64,000 bases of DNA from CAYQJS01 sp964417895 (GTDB taxonomy: Bacteria; Chloroflexota; UBA6077; SHYK01): NCBI GenBank assembly GCA_964417895.1, contig CAYQJS010000004.1, positions 62,001-126,000 of the forward strand, written 5' to 3'. Made by a program: the position numbers and the translations under genes. A model generated the notes under the pieces. That model was not told where the DNA came from. It saw nothing but the letters and a program-made list of their open reading frames with translations, and searched no databases. Positions 49,600-58,647 of this stretch are shown piece after piece. Each line of letters begins with the position of its first letter. Position 1 is the first letter of the stretch.

Positions 49600-50772
49600 T
49601 CAGGACGAAGCGGGGCGGCCACTCCAGGCGACCATCAAGACGCTCTGTATATGGCGAACGAGCTTAAGCATCTCTCGTACGAACAGCACGGGGTCGTCGA
49701 TGCCCTCCGGTACGACGTGCGCGAACAGCCGAAACTCAGTGTAGCTTCCGTGGGCCTCCCGGGGTAAGACGGACGCCAGCTGGCGTGCGCCCGCTACGGG
49801 CAGGTACCCGTCGTTCTGATCGTGCATCAGGAAGGTCGTGGCGCGCAGGCGGTGGATTACTGCCATGGGGGATAAGGTTCGCAGCGAGCGCGTGACGTCG
49901 GCCGGCAGCGCGCTGATCGCCTCATCGATCTGCGCTGGATCCCTAGTGGTCAGCAGCTCGCGCACCTGGCGGCCATCGGGAGTCAGGGCTTCCGCCTCGC
50001 CGGCGGTGAGGGGAGTCGCTTCGAGCAGCTCGCGCTCCAGTAGCGCGCGGTCCTGAGGCTCGGGCAAGGAAGAGATGGCGTGCTTCAGGAATACGGTTCG
50101 TGTCAGGTCAGCTGGAACCCAACTCACGGGCCCCGCAGGAGTCGGCATGCTCTGGGTGAGGATGGCCCGGAGGACGTCGAGCGTGTCGGCATAGACGCTG
50201 AAAGCATTGACGAACGCGACGCGGTCCGCGATGCGGGGGTCTGATGCCGCGAGCAGCTCCAGGATCGCGCCCACGCAGAAACCGGAGAAGCCGATTCTAC
50301 GCGGGTCCACTCCTGGATCCCGTTCCAGATAGGTGAAGAGGGCGACGAGATTGTCGATCTCCTCAGTCCTGATCTCGCCCGCCACCAGGGCGTCCGATTC
50401 CGCGACGACAGTGACGATCCCGGCTCTCGAGATGCCCTCGGCCAGCGTGACCACCTGCTGGTTGCCGCGGGGCAAAGGATTCACGCCCAACAACAGGACC
50501 ATCGCGGGGTGTGGCCCGGGTCCGCCGGGCCGGTAGATGTCCGCCACCATGCGGCCGGGGGCGCCGGGCACCTCAATGTGGGTAAGCTGGGGCTGCGGGG
50601 TTATCAGACGCAGGGGGCGCGCAACATCGCCGGGGAAGAAGTGGGGTAGGAGGAGCACGGCGACCACAGCCGCGCGTCCTGCCGGGCTGACCACCAGGAC
50701 GACCAGCAAGAGCGCGAGAAGCACAAAGGCGAGACGCCCCGTCATCAGCCGGCTACTCCGCAGCGGTCCCAC
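49600..50772 (-). CDS. Alpha/beta hydrolase, dienelactone-hydrolase-like, membrane-anchored
   Basis: A 390-residue protein. Residues about 12-45 form a membrane anchor (LAFVLLALLLVVLVVSPAGR). The alpha/beta hydrolase core shows HPAMVLLLGVNPLPRG, PRRIGFSGFCVGAILELLA with either Cys of GFCVG or Ser of GFSGF as nucleophile, FLMHDQNDGYLPVAGAR with the acid residue, and FRLFAHVVPEG with the His. The Cys would match dienelactone hydrolase. It starts 24 bases after the PP2C gene on the same strand. Substrate unknown. Confidence 0.78.
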   Translation of the reverse strand: MGPLRSSRLMTGRLAFVLLALLLVVLVVSPAGRAAVVAVLLLPHFFPGDVARPLRLITPQPQLTHIEVPGAPGRMVADIYRPGGPGPHPAMVLLLGVNPLPRGNQQVVTLAEGISRAGIVTVVAESDALVAGEIRTEEIDNLVALFTYLERDPGVDPRRIGFSGFCVGAILELLAASDPRIADRVAFVNAFSVYADTLDVLRAILTQSMPTPAGPVSWVPADLTRTVFLKHAISSLPEPQDRALLERELLEATPLTAGEAEALTPDGRQVRELLTTRDPAQIDEAISALPADVTRSLRTLSPMAVIHRLRATTFLMHDQNDGYLPVAGARQLASVLPREAHGSYTEFRLFAHVVPEGIDDPVLFVREMLKLVRHIQSVLMVAWSGRPASS

Positions 50773-50796
50773 GCCGCCGTGCCTGGGCCGTATCCT

Positions 50797-51636
50797 TCAC
50801 TCGCGCCAGCTTTCCGGACGCTCCGCAGCGTCCTGAAGCCACACGGGCTCCCGCTCCAGGGTTTGGTCTGAATCCACCTGCGCGGTGGTCATAATGCGAC
50901 AGACGATGGCCGTGATGTTGTCGTGGCCACCCGCTTCGTTGGCCGCATTCACGAGGCCATCAGCGGCGGCCTGAGCGGACCGAGACTCCACAATCTGCAG
51001 CATCCGCTCGCTGGGGACCATCCCCCAGAGCCCGTCAGAGCAGACCAGAATGGCGTCCCCAATGTGGAGCCGGCGCGGGGGGTAGACGTCGACCTCCAGC
51101 TCCAGGCTACCACCCAGCGATCGCGTCACGACGTTGCGCCATGGGTGGCGCCGCGCGTCCTCCGGGTTGATCCTTCCGGCGGCCAGTGCCTCCGCGATCC
51201 AGGAGTGGTCCCGCGAGAGCTGCACGATGCCACCGTCGCGAATCAGGTAGACGCGACTGTCACCCACGTTCGCGACTACCAGGTTGCCGTTGTGCACAGC
51301 AGCGGCCGCCAGCGTTGTCCCCATGCCGGCGCGCTCGTACGAGCGGCCCGCCTCGTCGATGACTGCCCGATTCGCCGTATGGAGCGCGCGACCAAGCGCC
51401 TCCTCAACACCCCCAGAAAGGTCCCCATAGTACGAGTCCAGAACCGCTGCTATGGCGGTCCGACTGGCTATCTCCCCCGCCGCGTGGCCTCCCATGCCGT
51501 CGGCGACCATGAGGAGCATCCCGCGGCTGTCGATCTCCCCCTCGACATCCGGAACGTGAATGCTGAGGCAGTCCTCATTGTGCTCGCGGCGCCGACCCAC
51601 GTCGGTGCAATGGCCGATTTCCAGTGTGGGCTTCAT
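50797..51636 (-). CDS. PP2C-family Ser/Thr protein phosphatase
   Basis: A 279-residue PPM phosphatase: CTDVGRRREHNEDCLSIHVP, LLMVADGMGGHAAGEIASRT (metal-binding Asp), GMGTTLAAAAVHNGNLVVAN, VGDSRVYLIRDGGIVQLSRD, LVCSDGLWGMVPSERML and GGHDNITAIVCRI. All metal ligands are present. It should remove phosphate from proteins modified by Hanks-type kinases; no kinase gene is in the window. It lies downstream of the methyltransferase and upstream of the hydrolase on the same strand. Confidence 0.93.
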   Translation of the reverse strand: MKPTLEIGHCTDVGRRREHNEDCLSIHVPDVEGEIDSRGMLLMVADGMGGHAAGEIASRTAIAAVLDSYYGDLSGGVEEALGRALHTANRAVIDEAGRSYERAGMGTTLAAAAVHNGNLVVANVGDSRVYLIRDGGIVQLSRDHSWIAEALAAGRINPEDARRHPWRNVVTRSLGGSLELEVDVYPPRRLHIGDAILVCSDGLWGMVPSERMLQIVESRSAQAAADGLVNAANEAGGHDNITAIVCRIMTTAQVDSDQTLEREPVWLQDAAERPESWRE

Positions 51637-51663
51637 GTCGTGCCCTCTTCACCCGAAGCTGGC

Positions 51664-52413
51664 TCACTCAGCTATAGGCGCGTAACGCTTGCGTGCCACG
51701 ATGAAATGAGAGATGCCCAATGCCCGCAGAGCTGTCCGCTCGGCCAGTTCTGTGCCGCTCTGGAGCAAGCGCCCGACCAGGGGGTGCCTTTCGGCGACGT
51801 TGTCGAATGCAGGGTAGATGTGGGAGCAGGCTGTGAACTCCACGTCGAGACCGTGAAAGAGCTTCTTGATTCCCCGTCGTGTGTAGACGCGGACGTGGTG
51901 GCAGAAGACGTTGCGGATCGGGTCGGGCATGTAGTTGACCATCGGGAGGAGCCGGAAGATGAACCGCTTCCCGATGAAGAAGCCGTGTGTCTCGAACGGG
52001 TACATCCGGTTTGGGGCGAAGATAACCACTTCGCCCCCGGGGCGAAGGCAGCGCACCGCCTCTCGCACGGTAGCTTCATCGCTGGTGACGTGCTCGATAA
52101 CCTCGTGCAGAAGGATCACGTCGAAGGTCTCGTTGAGGAGCGGGAGAGCCTCCGCCCGCGCCCGCACGATGTTGGGGAGCTTCCGCGCGGCGCTCTGTAC
52201 CTTCTCATCGTCGACGTCGATCCCGTACACGTACGGAGAGAACTGGCGGAACTTGCTCACATAGGTCCCGATTCCGCACCCCACGTCGAGGATGCGCCTC
52301 CCCTCGAGGGCGACGTGGCGACGGATGAGGTCCAACCGTCGATCCTGCCCGCGGCGCCAGACGTAGCTGGGATGCCCCAGAGAGATGAACTTGTCCGGCG
52401 CTCTGGCGGCCAC
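51664..52413 (-). CDS. Class I SAM-dependent methyltransferase
   Basis: A protein of 249 residues with a Rossmann methyltransferase core: RRILDVGCGIGTYVSKFRQF (SAM motif I), YVYGIDVDDEKVQSA, FDVILLHEVIEHVTSDEATV, LRPGGEVVIFAPNRMYPFET. GTG at 52413 is chosen because AAGGGGGG lies seven bases upstream; the frame stays open above it. The long segment after the core (FHGLDVEFTACSHIYPAFDN) is typical of methyltransferases acting on lipids or glycans. Divergent from the MFS gene at 52573. Confidence 0.84.
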   Translation of the reverse strand: MAARAPDKFISLGHPSYVWRRGQDRRLDLIRRHVALEGRRILDVGCGIGTYVSKFRQFSPYVYGIDVDDEKVQSAARKLPNIVRARAEALPLLNETFDVILLHEVIEHVTSDEATVREAVRCLRPGGEVVIFAPNRMYPFETHGFFIGKRFIFRLLPMVNYMPDPIRNVFCHHVRVYTRRGIKKLFHGLDVEFTACSHIYPAFDNVAERHPLVGRLLQSGTELAERTALRALGISHFIVARKRYAPIAE

Positions 52414-52572
52414 AAGCCCCCCTTTCGGCTTTCTCGCACAGCGTAGCAAACCGCGAAGTGCCGGATAAAGGCCAAAGAGCCCGATTGCCAGTATTCTTGA
52501 TGGGTCGCGCAGCAAACACGCAGGTGAGCCATCGCCATCGCCGAACCTCGCTCGGCCCTGAAGCCGTTCCAC

Positions 52573-53856
52573 GTGCTCGTGCTTGTCCTGGGGGGGACGG
52601 CCATGTCCCTCGCGGGCTTCAACCTGAGCTGGCTTGGTTTCGCGCTCGCGGAATTGCGGGAGGCATGGTCGCTGGAACCCTGGCAGCTCAGCCTACCCAT
52701 GGTGGCCTCGGCGATTGGCGGAATCTGCGGTTCCGCGGCGGGTGGGCAACTGGCCGACCGCTTTGGTCGACGAGGGGTATTCCAGATCGCTATCGCGGGG
52801 TGCGCCCTGGGGACGTTGCTGAGCGCCGGCGCACCCAATCTTGGTGGGTTGGTTGTGGGACAGATGATCCTGGGCGCCGGTGTGACGGGTATGACGCCCG
52901 CGGCGACGTCCCTTGTCACCGAGATCGCGCCGACGGGGGCCAGGGGACGCCTCACTGCGCTGCTGGAGACATTCTGGGTGCTCGGCACCCTACTGGCGGC
53001 GATCAGCGCCTATCTGTTGATCCCGCTCATGGGCTGGCGGGGGGCGATGGCTCTGGGCGCCCTGGCACTGCTGTACATCTGGGTGGTGCGGGGGTCGATC
53101 CCGGAATCCCCCCGCTTCCTGGTTGCTCGGGGGTACATTGCCGATGCGTTCGCTCTACGCGACCGCTTGGCGGTGCGTTGGGGCGTCGACGTGGCGCTTC
53201 CTATGGCGGAAGCGCGCCCGGGGCTCCCGCTCGGCGTGGCCGGACGGCTGCGCGAGCTGTGGTCTCCGGCGTACCGCCAGCGGACCCTGGTCTTGTGGTG
53301 CCTGTGGTTCGTCCTGGTGTTCATCTATCGGGGAGTCTTCACCTGGCTCCCGACGCTGCTGATCCTCGTCGGCCAGACGGCGCATGATGCCCGCTTCTCG
53401 CTCGTCCTCATCACGCTGGCGCAGCTCCCCGGAACTCTCGTCGCCGCGATGCTCGTGGACCGGGTCGGGCGCAAACCCCTTCTGGTCGTCGGGCTGGGGG
53501 CGGCCAGCTTGGCGGCGCTCGTGTTCGGGTTGGTGGCGGAAACCGCTATCATCGCCGTACTTGTCGGCGCGGCGATGAGCGCCTTCTTTATGGGCGGTTA
53601 CAGCGCCGGGCTGGTCTATACGCCGGAGCTCTACCCGACGCGGGCGCGAGCGACCGGTGTTGGGATGGCATCGTCCTTCGGTCGCATCGCCGCCATTCTT
53701 GCCCCGCCAACGGTGAGCGGCCTGCTCGTCTTGGGCGCCGGATCGCTCTTCCCGATCTTTGCGGTGTTCGCCGCCGCTCTCGCGGGCGGCGCCTTCGTGG
53801 TGGGGCTCCTGGGAGAAGAGACGCGGGGTCGGCTGCTGGAAGAAGTCTCTCGGTAG
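52573..53856 (+). CDS. MFS transporter, sugar/aromatic acid porter type
   Basis: A 427-residue permease with 12 helices. Motif A is GGQLADRFGRRGVFQIA; the loop after helix 6 carries GSIPESPRFLVARG, a sugar-porter/aromatic-acid symporter hallmark; motif A recurs as MLVDRVGRKPLLVVG; and YTPELYPTRARATGVGMAS is the usual motif near helix 10-11. A GTG start at 52573 begins inside the first helix, so an upstream start within the repeat-free leader may be used. Substrate probably a sugar or organic acid. Confidence 0.88.
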   Translation: MLVLVLGGTAMSLAGFNLSWLGFALAELREAWSLEPWQLSLPMVASAIGGICGSAAGGQLADRFGRRGVFQIAIAGCALGTLLSAGAPNLGGLVVGQMILGAGVTGMTPAATSLVTEIAPTGARGRLTALLETFWVLGTLLAAISAYLLIPLMGWRGAMALGALALLYIWVVRGSIPESPRFLVARGYIADAFALRDRLAVRWGVDVALPMAEARPGLPLGVAGRLRELWSPAYRQRTLVLWCLWFVLVFIYRGVFTWLPTLLILVGQTAHDARFSLVLITLAQLPGTLVAAMLVDRVGRKPLLVVGLGAASLAALVFGLVAETAIIAVLVGAAMSAFFMGGYSAGLVYTPELYPTRARATGVGMASSFGRIAAILAPPTVSGLLVLGAGSLFPIFAVFAAALAGGAFVVGLLGEETRGRLLEEVSR

Positions 53857-53932
53857 GTTAGACCCGATGAGTGGCCCGCGACGTTCTGGTGAGCAGCGTT
53901 GGGCCGGGGCTCAGGCCTAACGCGACCCCAGG

Positions 53933-55450
53933 CTAGGCGCTCCCGACGGCGTGCGCACGACGTCCGAGAACGCGCTCGTGGAGGTCGATCGCGCTCTGGT
54001 AGTTGCTCAAGTCGAGCATGTGCTTGAACTTCCGCAGGAAGGCGCTGACACCCGCGTGCGGCACGATGCCGTCGCGCACCATCTGGAGCAGCTCGTTCAG
54101 CCCCATGTGGCACTCGCGATACAGCTGCACGTACCGCTCGATGAACTCCTGGATTGGCAGCGCGGTGGGGAGCACGGGGTGCAGGAAATCGAAGTACCGC
54201 CGGTCGTGCGTGATGAGCTGGTCTTTGTACGTCTGCCAGTCGACCGTGCCGGGCAAGGGCGTGTGGATCGTGAACTGCGGACATTCAATGTGCAGCCGCT
54301 GGTTGTACTCCATCAGGTGGTCGAACTTGTCGGCGAGCCAGTCGGCGAAGACGATCTGCGCGCCCCACAGCTTGACCCCGATGCTGTGCAGGAAGTGAAT
54401 GCACTCCTCGTTGACGTTAACACGTGAGCCTTTGTTCACCCGTTTGAGCTCTGCCGGATCGTCGGACTCCAGGCCCACCAGGATCATGTCCAGCCCCGCT
54501 TCGGCCCAGCGGGTGTATAGCTCCTTATTTCGCACGATATTGTCCGCGCGGCACTGCATCCAGAACCTGCGCCGGTTGCCGCTCTCAATGAGGGCGTTCG
54601 CCAGCCGCCAGGCGTCGGACTGCCGGTAGTTCTCCTTGGGCATAACCTGGATCGCCAGGTCGTCCACAATGTTCACGTAGGAGCCGTTCGGAATCCGCGA
54701 GATCTCCTCGAACGTGCGCTGCCAGCCCTCGACTTTGTATGTGCCGTGGTGGAATTGCCAGACAGAGCAGAACGAGCATCGGTAGCGGCAGCCGCGCGCC
54801 GTCTCAATCGAGTAGGGCCCGGGGTAATACAGGAAGTAGTAGTGCTCGCGGTACGGGTCGCATAGCGCCCGGTCGACCTCGGGTCGCGCGTTCATGGTCG
54901 GATCGTTGTGGAGGATCAGGTTGTCCATCTTGATCTCCGGAACGGTAGCACGGAACTCGCCGTTCTCGTCCCGGTAGTGGAGGTACGGCACCCGGTCCAG
55001 GCGACGCTCGCCGCCGATTTCATTGACGAGGACGGGGAAAACCTCGTCTGCCTCGCCATAGACGATGGCATCAACCTCGGGGATGTAGAGGTCCTGAGGT
55101 GCGAGGGAAATGTGATGTCCGCCAACAATGATGGGGAGGCTGGCGTCGAGTCGCTTGATCTGCCGGACAAGGTCGATAACCACCGGGACGTCGGTCGTGT
55201 ACCCGCATTTCATGGCGATCAGGTCTGGGGCAAAGCGATCGATATGGGCGATGAGGTCGGTGCCCGGGCATCGAAGATCGGCCAACTCACATTGGGCGAC
55301 GTCGCTTACGGAGGCGGCCAGGTACTCGGGCCCGAGGGTCTCGACGCGAACGGTGTCGTTGAAGCCGGTGGAGTAGCCACTCTGCGGCTCGACAAAGAGA
55401 ATCCGCTTGACCCGGGACTCCAGACCACGGCGCGCGATGATGTCGACCAT
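53933..55450 (-). CDS. B12-binding radical SAM protein
   Basis: A 505-residue enzyme. Residues about 15-150 form a cobalamin-binding domain (LGPEYLAASVSDVAQCELAD, DLIAMKCGYTTDVPVVIDLV, PIIVGGHHISLAPQDLY), lacking the DxHxxG motif, as in BchE-type proteins. Then the radical SAM core: IETARGCRYRCSFCSVWQFH with the CxxxCxxC cluster site, FWMQCRADNIVRN and LDMILVGLESDDPAELKRV. The C-terminal 130 residues are helical. Related enzymes are methylases or cyclases of lipids and cofactors (HpnP, BchE); the substrate here is unknown. The start at 55450 fits. It is divergent from the LOG-family gene. Confidence 0.88.
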   Translation of the reverse strand: MVDIIARRGLESRVKRILFVEPQSGYSTGFNDTVRVETLGPEYLAASVSDVAQCELADLRCPGTDLIAHIDRFAPDLIAMKCGYTTDVPVVIDLVRQIKRLDASLPIIVGGHHISLAPQDLYIPEVDAIVYGEADEVFPVLVNEIGGERRLDRVPYLHYRDENGEFRATVPEIKMDNLILHNDPTMNARPEVDRALCDPYREHYYFLYYPGPYSIETARGCRYRCSFCSVWQFHHGTYKVEGWQRTFEEISRIPNGSYVNIVDDLAIQVMPKENYRQSDAWRLANALIESGNRRRFWMQCRADNIVRNKELYTRWAEAGLDMILVGLESDDPAELKRVNKGSRVNVNEECIHFLHSIGVKLWGAQIVFADWLADKFDHLMEYNQRLHIECPQFTIHTPLPGTVDWQTYKDQLITHDRRYFDFLHPVLPTALPIQEFIERYVQLYRECHMGLNELLQMVRDGIVPHAGVSAFLRKFKHMLDLSNYQSAIDLHERVLGRRAHAVGSA

Positions 55451-55544
55451 GTAGTGCCTCCAGTTTTCGCAGGCCAAGGGCCAGACACGCGCTGCGCCAC
55501 GTAGATACTTCTCGGTAGGATACCACAGGCAACCCGGAGGCAAC

Positions 55545-56144
55545 ATGGGTGATTCCACCACGCGTCGTTCCGCTCGTGTGGTGACTGTCTTCGGCAGCTC
55601 CCGAGCGCAGAGGGGTAGCGAGGAGTACGAGGCCGCCCACCGGCTGGGGGTCGCGATTGCGGAGCGCGGATGGACTCTGTGCAATGGCGGCCACGACGGC
55701 ACGATGGAAGCGGCGGCAAAAGGAGCCAAGGAGGCCGGTGGCAACACCTTGGGCGTGTCGCTAGCGCTTTACCGTGCTGCCAATCAGAACGTCTGGCTCG
55801 ACCAGGAGATCGTGGCCGAGTCGCTCTTTGCTCGGCTCGACCAGCTCGTGACGCTGGGCGACGCCTTCGTGGCGCTCCGAGGCGGCATCGGTACGCTGCT
55901 CGAGCTGTGCCTCGCCTGGAATCTGCTGCAGTCTCCCGAGTTCGCGCGGAAACCTCTCGTCGTCGTTGGGCCAGCTTGGTCGGCCGTGATCGATGTCCTA
56001 CGGGCTAGCCTGCCCATGCACCCGTGGGAATCGGCAGCGGTGGTCACGGTTGACTCCGTGGAAGCGGCGGTGGACTACTTGGAGTCCCATTTCGCCGAGA
56101 GTCGAGCTACCGACCAGTCGAGCTCCCGGCGGGGCCGGGCCTAG
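55545..56144 (+). CDS. LOG family protein (TIGR00725-like)
   Basis: A 199-residue Rossmann-like protein: VVTVFGSSRAQRGSEEYEAA, TLCNGGHDGTMEAAAKGAKE, ESLFARLDQLVTLGDAFVAL and RGGIGTLLELCLAWNLLQ. The last replaces the PGGxGTxxE motif of LOG phosphoribohydrolases with RGGIGTLLE, keeping the Glu. LOG enzymes release cytokinin-type bases from nucleotides; many bacterial members have unknown substrates. The stop at 56144 overlaps the end of the convergent lipoprotein gene by 38 bases. Confidence 0.85.
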   Translation: MGDSTTRRSARVVTVFGSSRAQRGSEEYEAAHRLGVAIAERGWTLCNGGHDGTMEAAAKGAKEAGGNTLGVSLALYRAANQNVWLDQEIVAESLFARLDQLVTLGDAFVALRGGIGTLLELCLAWNLLQSPEFARKPLVVVGPAWSAVIDVLRASLPMHPWESAAVVTVDSVEAAVDYLESHFAESRATDQSSSRRGRA

Positions 56145-56730
56145 CCGTGGCGGGCTCGACAGCCGGCCTGGCTGTGGCGCTGAGGGCGGCGGCAGGCGGG
56201 GCGATGCGCGTGGCCGCGGGCGCCACGGTTGCCGCGACCGTTCCTGCGAGACGTCCCTCCTCGGTTGGCAGGCGCCGGGGCTGAAGCGTTGGCTCCGCCT
56301 GAGCGCCGCCGGGCGTCGCCGTCCGCTGATCGAGCGCTGTCGAGCTGGCTGCCGGCGGCGCCAATGCGCGGGTGGCAGGTGCCACTGCCGCGGACGCGGC
56401 TGTCTGGGTCGGGCGCACTGGCTCGACGCGTTGGGGAGCTGTCGTCGCAGCCGGGGGACGAGTGGCCGTCGGAACGACGATGGTTACGAAGCCCCGCACC
56501 ACCGCGTCCACGGTCTTGTCTGCTGTGGGCTGCGGCGGCGGTGTGGCGGTCTGAGCGCGCGCGTTTTGGCCGCACCCGACTAGCGACGTCAGCATCAGCG
56601 AGATCGCCAGCGCCAGCCATGAGGCGACTACCCGGATCGGCCGCGTTTGGCTACAGGAGGCGTCGCCGTCTCGCTCACCGGGCTTCGGTGGGCGGCGTCG
56701 GGCGTGGTGGGATGCGGAGCGTGACTCCAT
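56107..56730 (-). CDS. Low-complexity lipoprotein
   Basis: A protein of about 207 residues whose start is uncertain. A hydrophobic stretch ends in a lipobox, ASWLALAISLMLTSLVGCGQ, after which nearly all residues are Ala, Pro, Thr, Val and Arg (PPPQPTADKTVDAVVRGFVT, then TATRPPAATTAPQ). It lacks a folded domain I can see and may be a spacer-like surface lipoprotein. If the ATG at 56730 is used, the gene overlaps the LysM gene upstream by 56 bases. Composition bias means the frame could also be open by chance, but the lipobox argues for a real gene. Confidence 0.5.
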   Translation of the reverse strand: MESRSASHHARRRPPKPGERDGDASCSQTRPIRVVASWLALAISLMLTSLVGCGQNARAQTATPPPQPTADKTVDAVVRGFVTIVVPTATRPPAATTAPQRVEPVRPTQTAASAAVAPATRALAPPAASSTALDQRTATPGGAQAEPTLQPRRLPTEEGRLAGTVAATVAPAATRIAPPAAALSATARPAVEPATARPGPAGSSTGR

Positions 56731-57064
56731 CCGGTAGCGAGTCGGCGCTGGTGATACGATCGCGGTTCGCCTCGAAGATAGGCCGCCAGTCGGTCGCATC
56801 ACCGTAGAACATCTCGGCGATCGATGACAAGGTGTCACCGGTTCGTACCGTGTACGTCTGCTCCGCCGGCAGCGCTGATGGCGGAGGTGACGGCGACGGA
56901 GACGGCAACGGGATCGGGCTAGCCAGAGCGGGACGCGTGACCGCTGCGGGAACAGTTACCGCGGTCGCTGTGCGAGGCGGCTCCTCTCGTACACAGCCGC
57001 CTAACAATAAGGTCACAAACCCGAGAAAGAGGGCGCAAGTCGCTCCTCTCATCACGTTCTCCAT
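56675..57064 (-). CDS. LysM-domain lipoprotein
   Basis: A 129-residue lipoprotein: signal and lipobox in TCALFLGFVTLLLGGCVREE, a Pro/Ser linker (PLPSPSPSPPPSALP), and one C-terminal LysM domain, QTYTVRTGDTLSSIAEMFYG then WRPIFEANRDRI. LysM binds peptidoglycan, so the protein probably links the membrane to the cell wall. Start at 57064 or the Met four residues in (57052). It is divergent from the DUF1015 gene and overlaps the next lipoprotein gene. Confidence 0.85.
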   Translation of the reverse strand: MENVMRGATCALFLGFVTLLLGGCVREEPPRTATAVTVPAAVTRPALASPIPLPSPSPSPPPSALPAEQTYTVRTGDTLSSIAEMFYGDATDWRPIFEANRDRITSADSLPDGVTLRIPPRPTPPTEAR

Positions 57065-57183
57065 GGCGGTGCCCGAGATTATAGCCACGGTGGCGCGGGC
57101 GCCCCTCGGCCGATGGGCCACGCTGCCGGTGCTGATATAGTGCCGCTCAATCGACTCCGGCTGCGCGAGTGGGGAGGCGGCTT

Positions 57184-58512
57184 GTGACCGAGGTCCGGCC
57201 GTTCCGAGGGATTCGATACAACTCGTCGCGATTCGGGCTGGACCTCTCCAATCTCCTGTGCCCTCCCTATGATGTGATCGCGCCCGCGGACCATGTCGCT
57301 CTCCTCGAGCGCGACCCCCGGAACTTCGTTCGGCTCGAGCTTCCACGGCATGAGCCTGGTGACGCGGCGGACGCGGATCGTTACCAGCGTGCAGCCGAGA
57401 CGTATGGCCGGTGGCTCGCCGATGGCATTTTCCAGCGCGAGGGGAGGCCTGCCTTCTACGCGTATCGGCAACGGTTCTCGCTCGACGGCCGTGAGCGGGA
57501 GCGACGCGGAATAGTCGGTGCGCTGCGGATTGAGCCCTGGGAGCGTCGCATCGTGCGGCCCCACGAGCGGACGCTCGCGGGCCCGAAACGCGATCGCCTC
57601 GAGCTCCTACGGGCGTGCAACGCCAACTTCAGTCCCGTCTGGGGTTTGTATGAGGATAGGACGGGGGCAGGTGTTCGTTTCTGGGGTGGGCTCGCCGGTC
57701 GCGAACCAACTCTCGAGGCCACGGACGCCGAAGGCGTTCGCCACCAGGTTTGGGTCGTGGCTGAACCCGACCTCCTGGAGGGGGTGCGCACCGCGCTCGC
57801 GGGCGCCCACTGCTACATCGCGGACGGGCATCATCGTTACGAGACGGCCCTGCACTATGAAGCGACGCGCTGCGCCAACGGAGGATGCTCGGAGGACTCC
57901 GCCATTCACTTCACGATGGCGTATCTGGTGGAGGTCTCCGACCCGGGGCTGGTGGTGTTCGGGACGCACCGGATGATTCGGTCATCGCAGCCCCCAGCGG
58001 CGGAGGACATCGCGCGCACCCTGAGCCAGTCGTTCGATCTGATCGACATCCCCGGTCGGCCGATATCCGCGCTGCTTGCCGACCTGGAGCTCGAGCGGGC
58101 CGGCCCGGCTTTCGCCCTCTGGGCCCCACGGCTGGGCATCGCAAGCGTTGCCCGCCTGAAGGAGCCAGAGGTGCCCGAGGATCTCGCACGGGGCCACTCG
58201 GCAGCCTGGCGGCGGCTCGACCTTGCAGCTCTGCACTTGCTGGCCATCGATCGCATCTACCCGGAAGGGACCACACAGCTTTCGGAGTCAGGCAGTTTGA
58301 TGTATTCTCGGTCTCTCGCCGAAGTTGAACGTGCGCTCGGAGCAGGTGAGGCCCAAGTTGCTTTTCTGGTCCGGGACACGTCAATCGAGCAAGTGACGGC
58401 CGTTGCGGACGCGGGCGATCTGATGCCGGAGAAGTCGACGTACTTCTACCCCAAGCCGCTGAGCGGTGCTGTCGTGGCGAGTCTCGAAGGGGAGGTGCCT
58501 CGGCCGGCGTGA
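57184..58512 (+). CDS. DUF1015 family protein
   Basis: A 442-residue DUF1015 protein: VRPFRGIRYNSSRFGLDLSN, LLCPPYDVIAPADHVALLER, HERTLAGPKRDRLELLRACN, FSPVWGLYED, YIADGHHRYETALHYE and the C-terminal MPEKSTYFYPKPLSGAV. These blocks are characteristic of the family. GTG at 57184 has GGGAGGCGG upstream. The conserved His-His and Lys-Ser suggest an enzyme; I am not certain of an established activity. It lies upstream of the sigma factor on the same strand but with a clear promoter in between. Confidence 0.88.
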   Translation: MTEVRPFRGIRYNSSRFGLDLSNLLCPPYDVIAPADHVALLERDPRNFVRLELPRHEPGDAADADRYQRAAETYGRWLADGIFQREGRPAFYAYRQRFSLDGRERERRGIVGALRIEPWERRIVRPHERTLAGPKRDRLELLRACNANFSPVWGLYEDRTGAGVRFWGGLAGREPTLEATDAEGVRHQVWVVAEPDLLEGVRTALAGAHCYIADGHHRYETALHYEATRCANGGCSEDSAIHFTMAYLVEVSDPGLVVFGTHRMIRSSQPPAAEDIARTLSQSFDLIDIPGRPISALLADLELERAGPAFALWAPRLGIASVARLKEPEVPEDLARGHSAAWRRLDLAALHLLAIDRIYPEGTTQLSESGSLMYSRSLAEVERALGAGEAQVAFLVRDTSIEQVTAVADAGDLMPEKSTYFYPKPLSGAVVASLEGEVPRPA

Positions 58513-58564
58513 CCGGACCGCCCCTCCGACTTTCCGGGCTCCGTCGGTTTGAGGGCGCGGGCTT

Positions 58565-58593
58565 TTGTCAGTGGTAACTTCGGGTGTTAGACT
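58565..58593 (+). promoter_or_regulatory. Sigma-70-type promoter of the sigma factor gene
   Basis: TTGTCA (58565-58570) and TAGACT (58588-58593) are separated by exactly 17 bases, followed by 54 bases to the ATG. This is the clearest -35/-10 pair seen in the window. Confidence 0.55.
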
Positions 58594-58647
58594 GGACACC
58601 ATTCTGAAGGCGGCCAGCAAGGCGGTCAGAAGAGAAGACTGGGTCGG

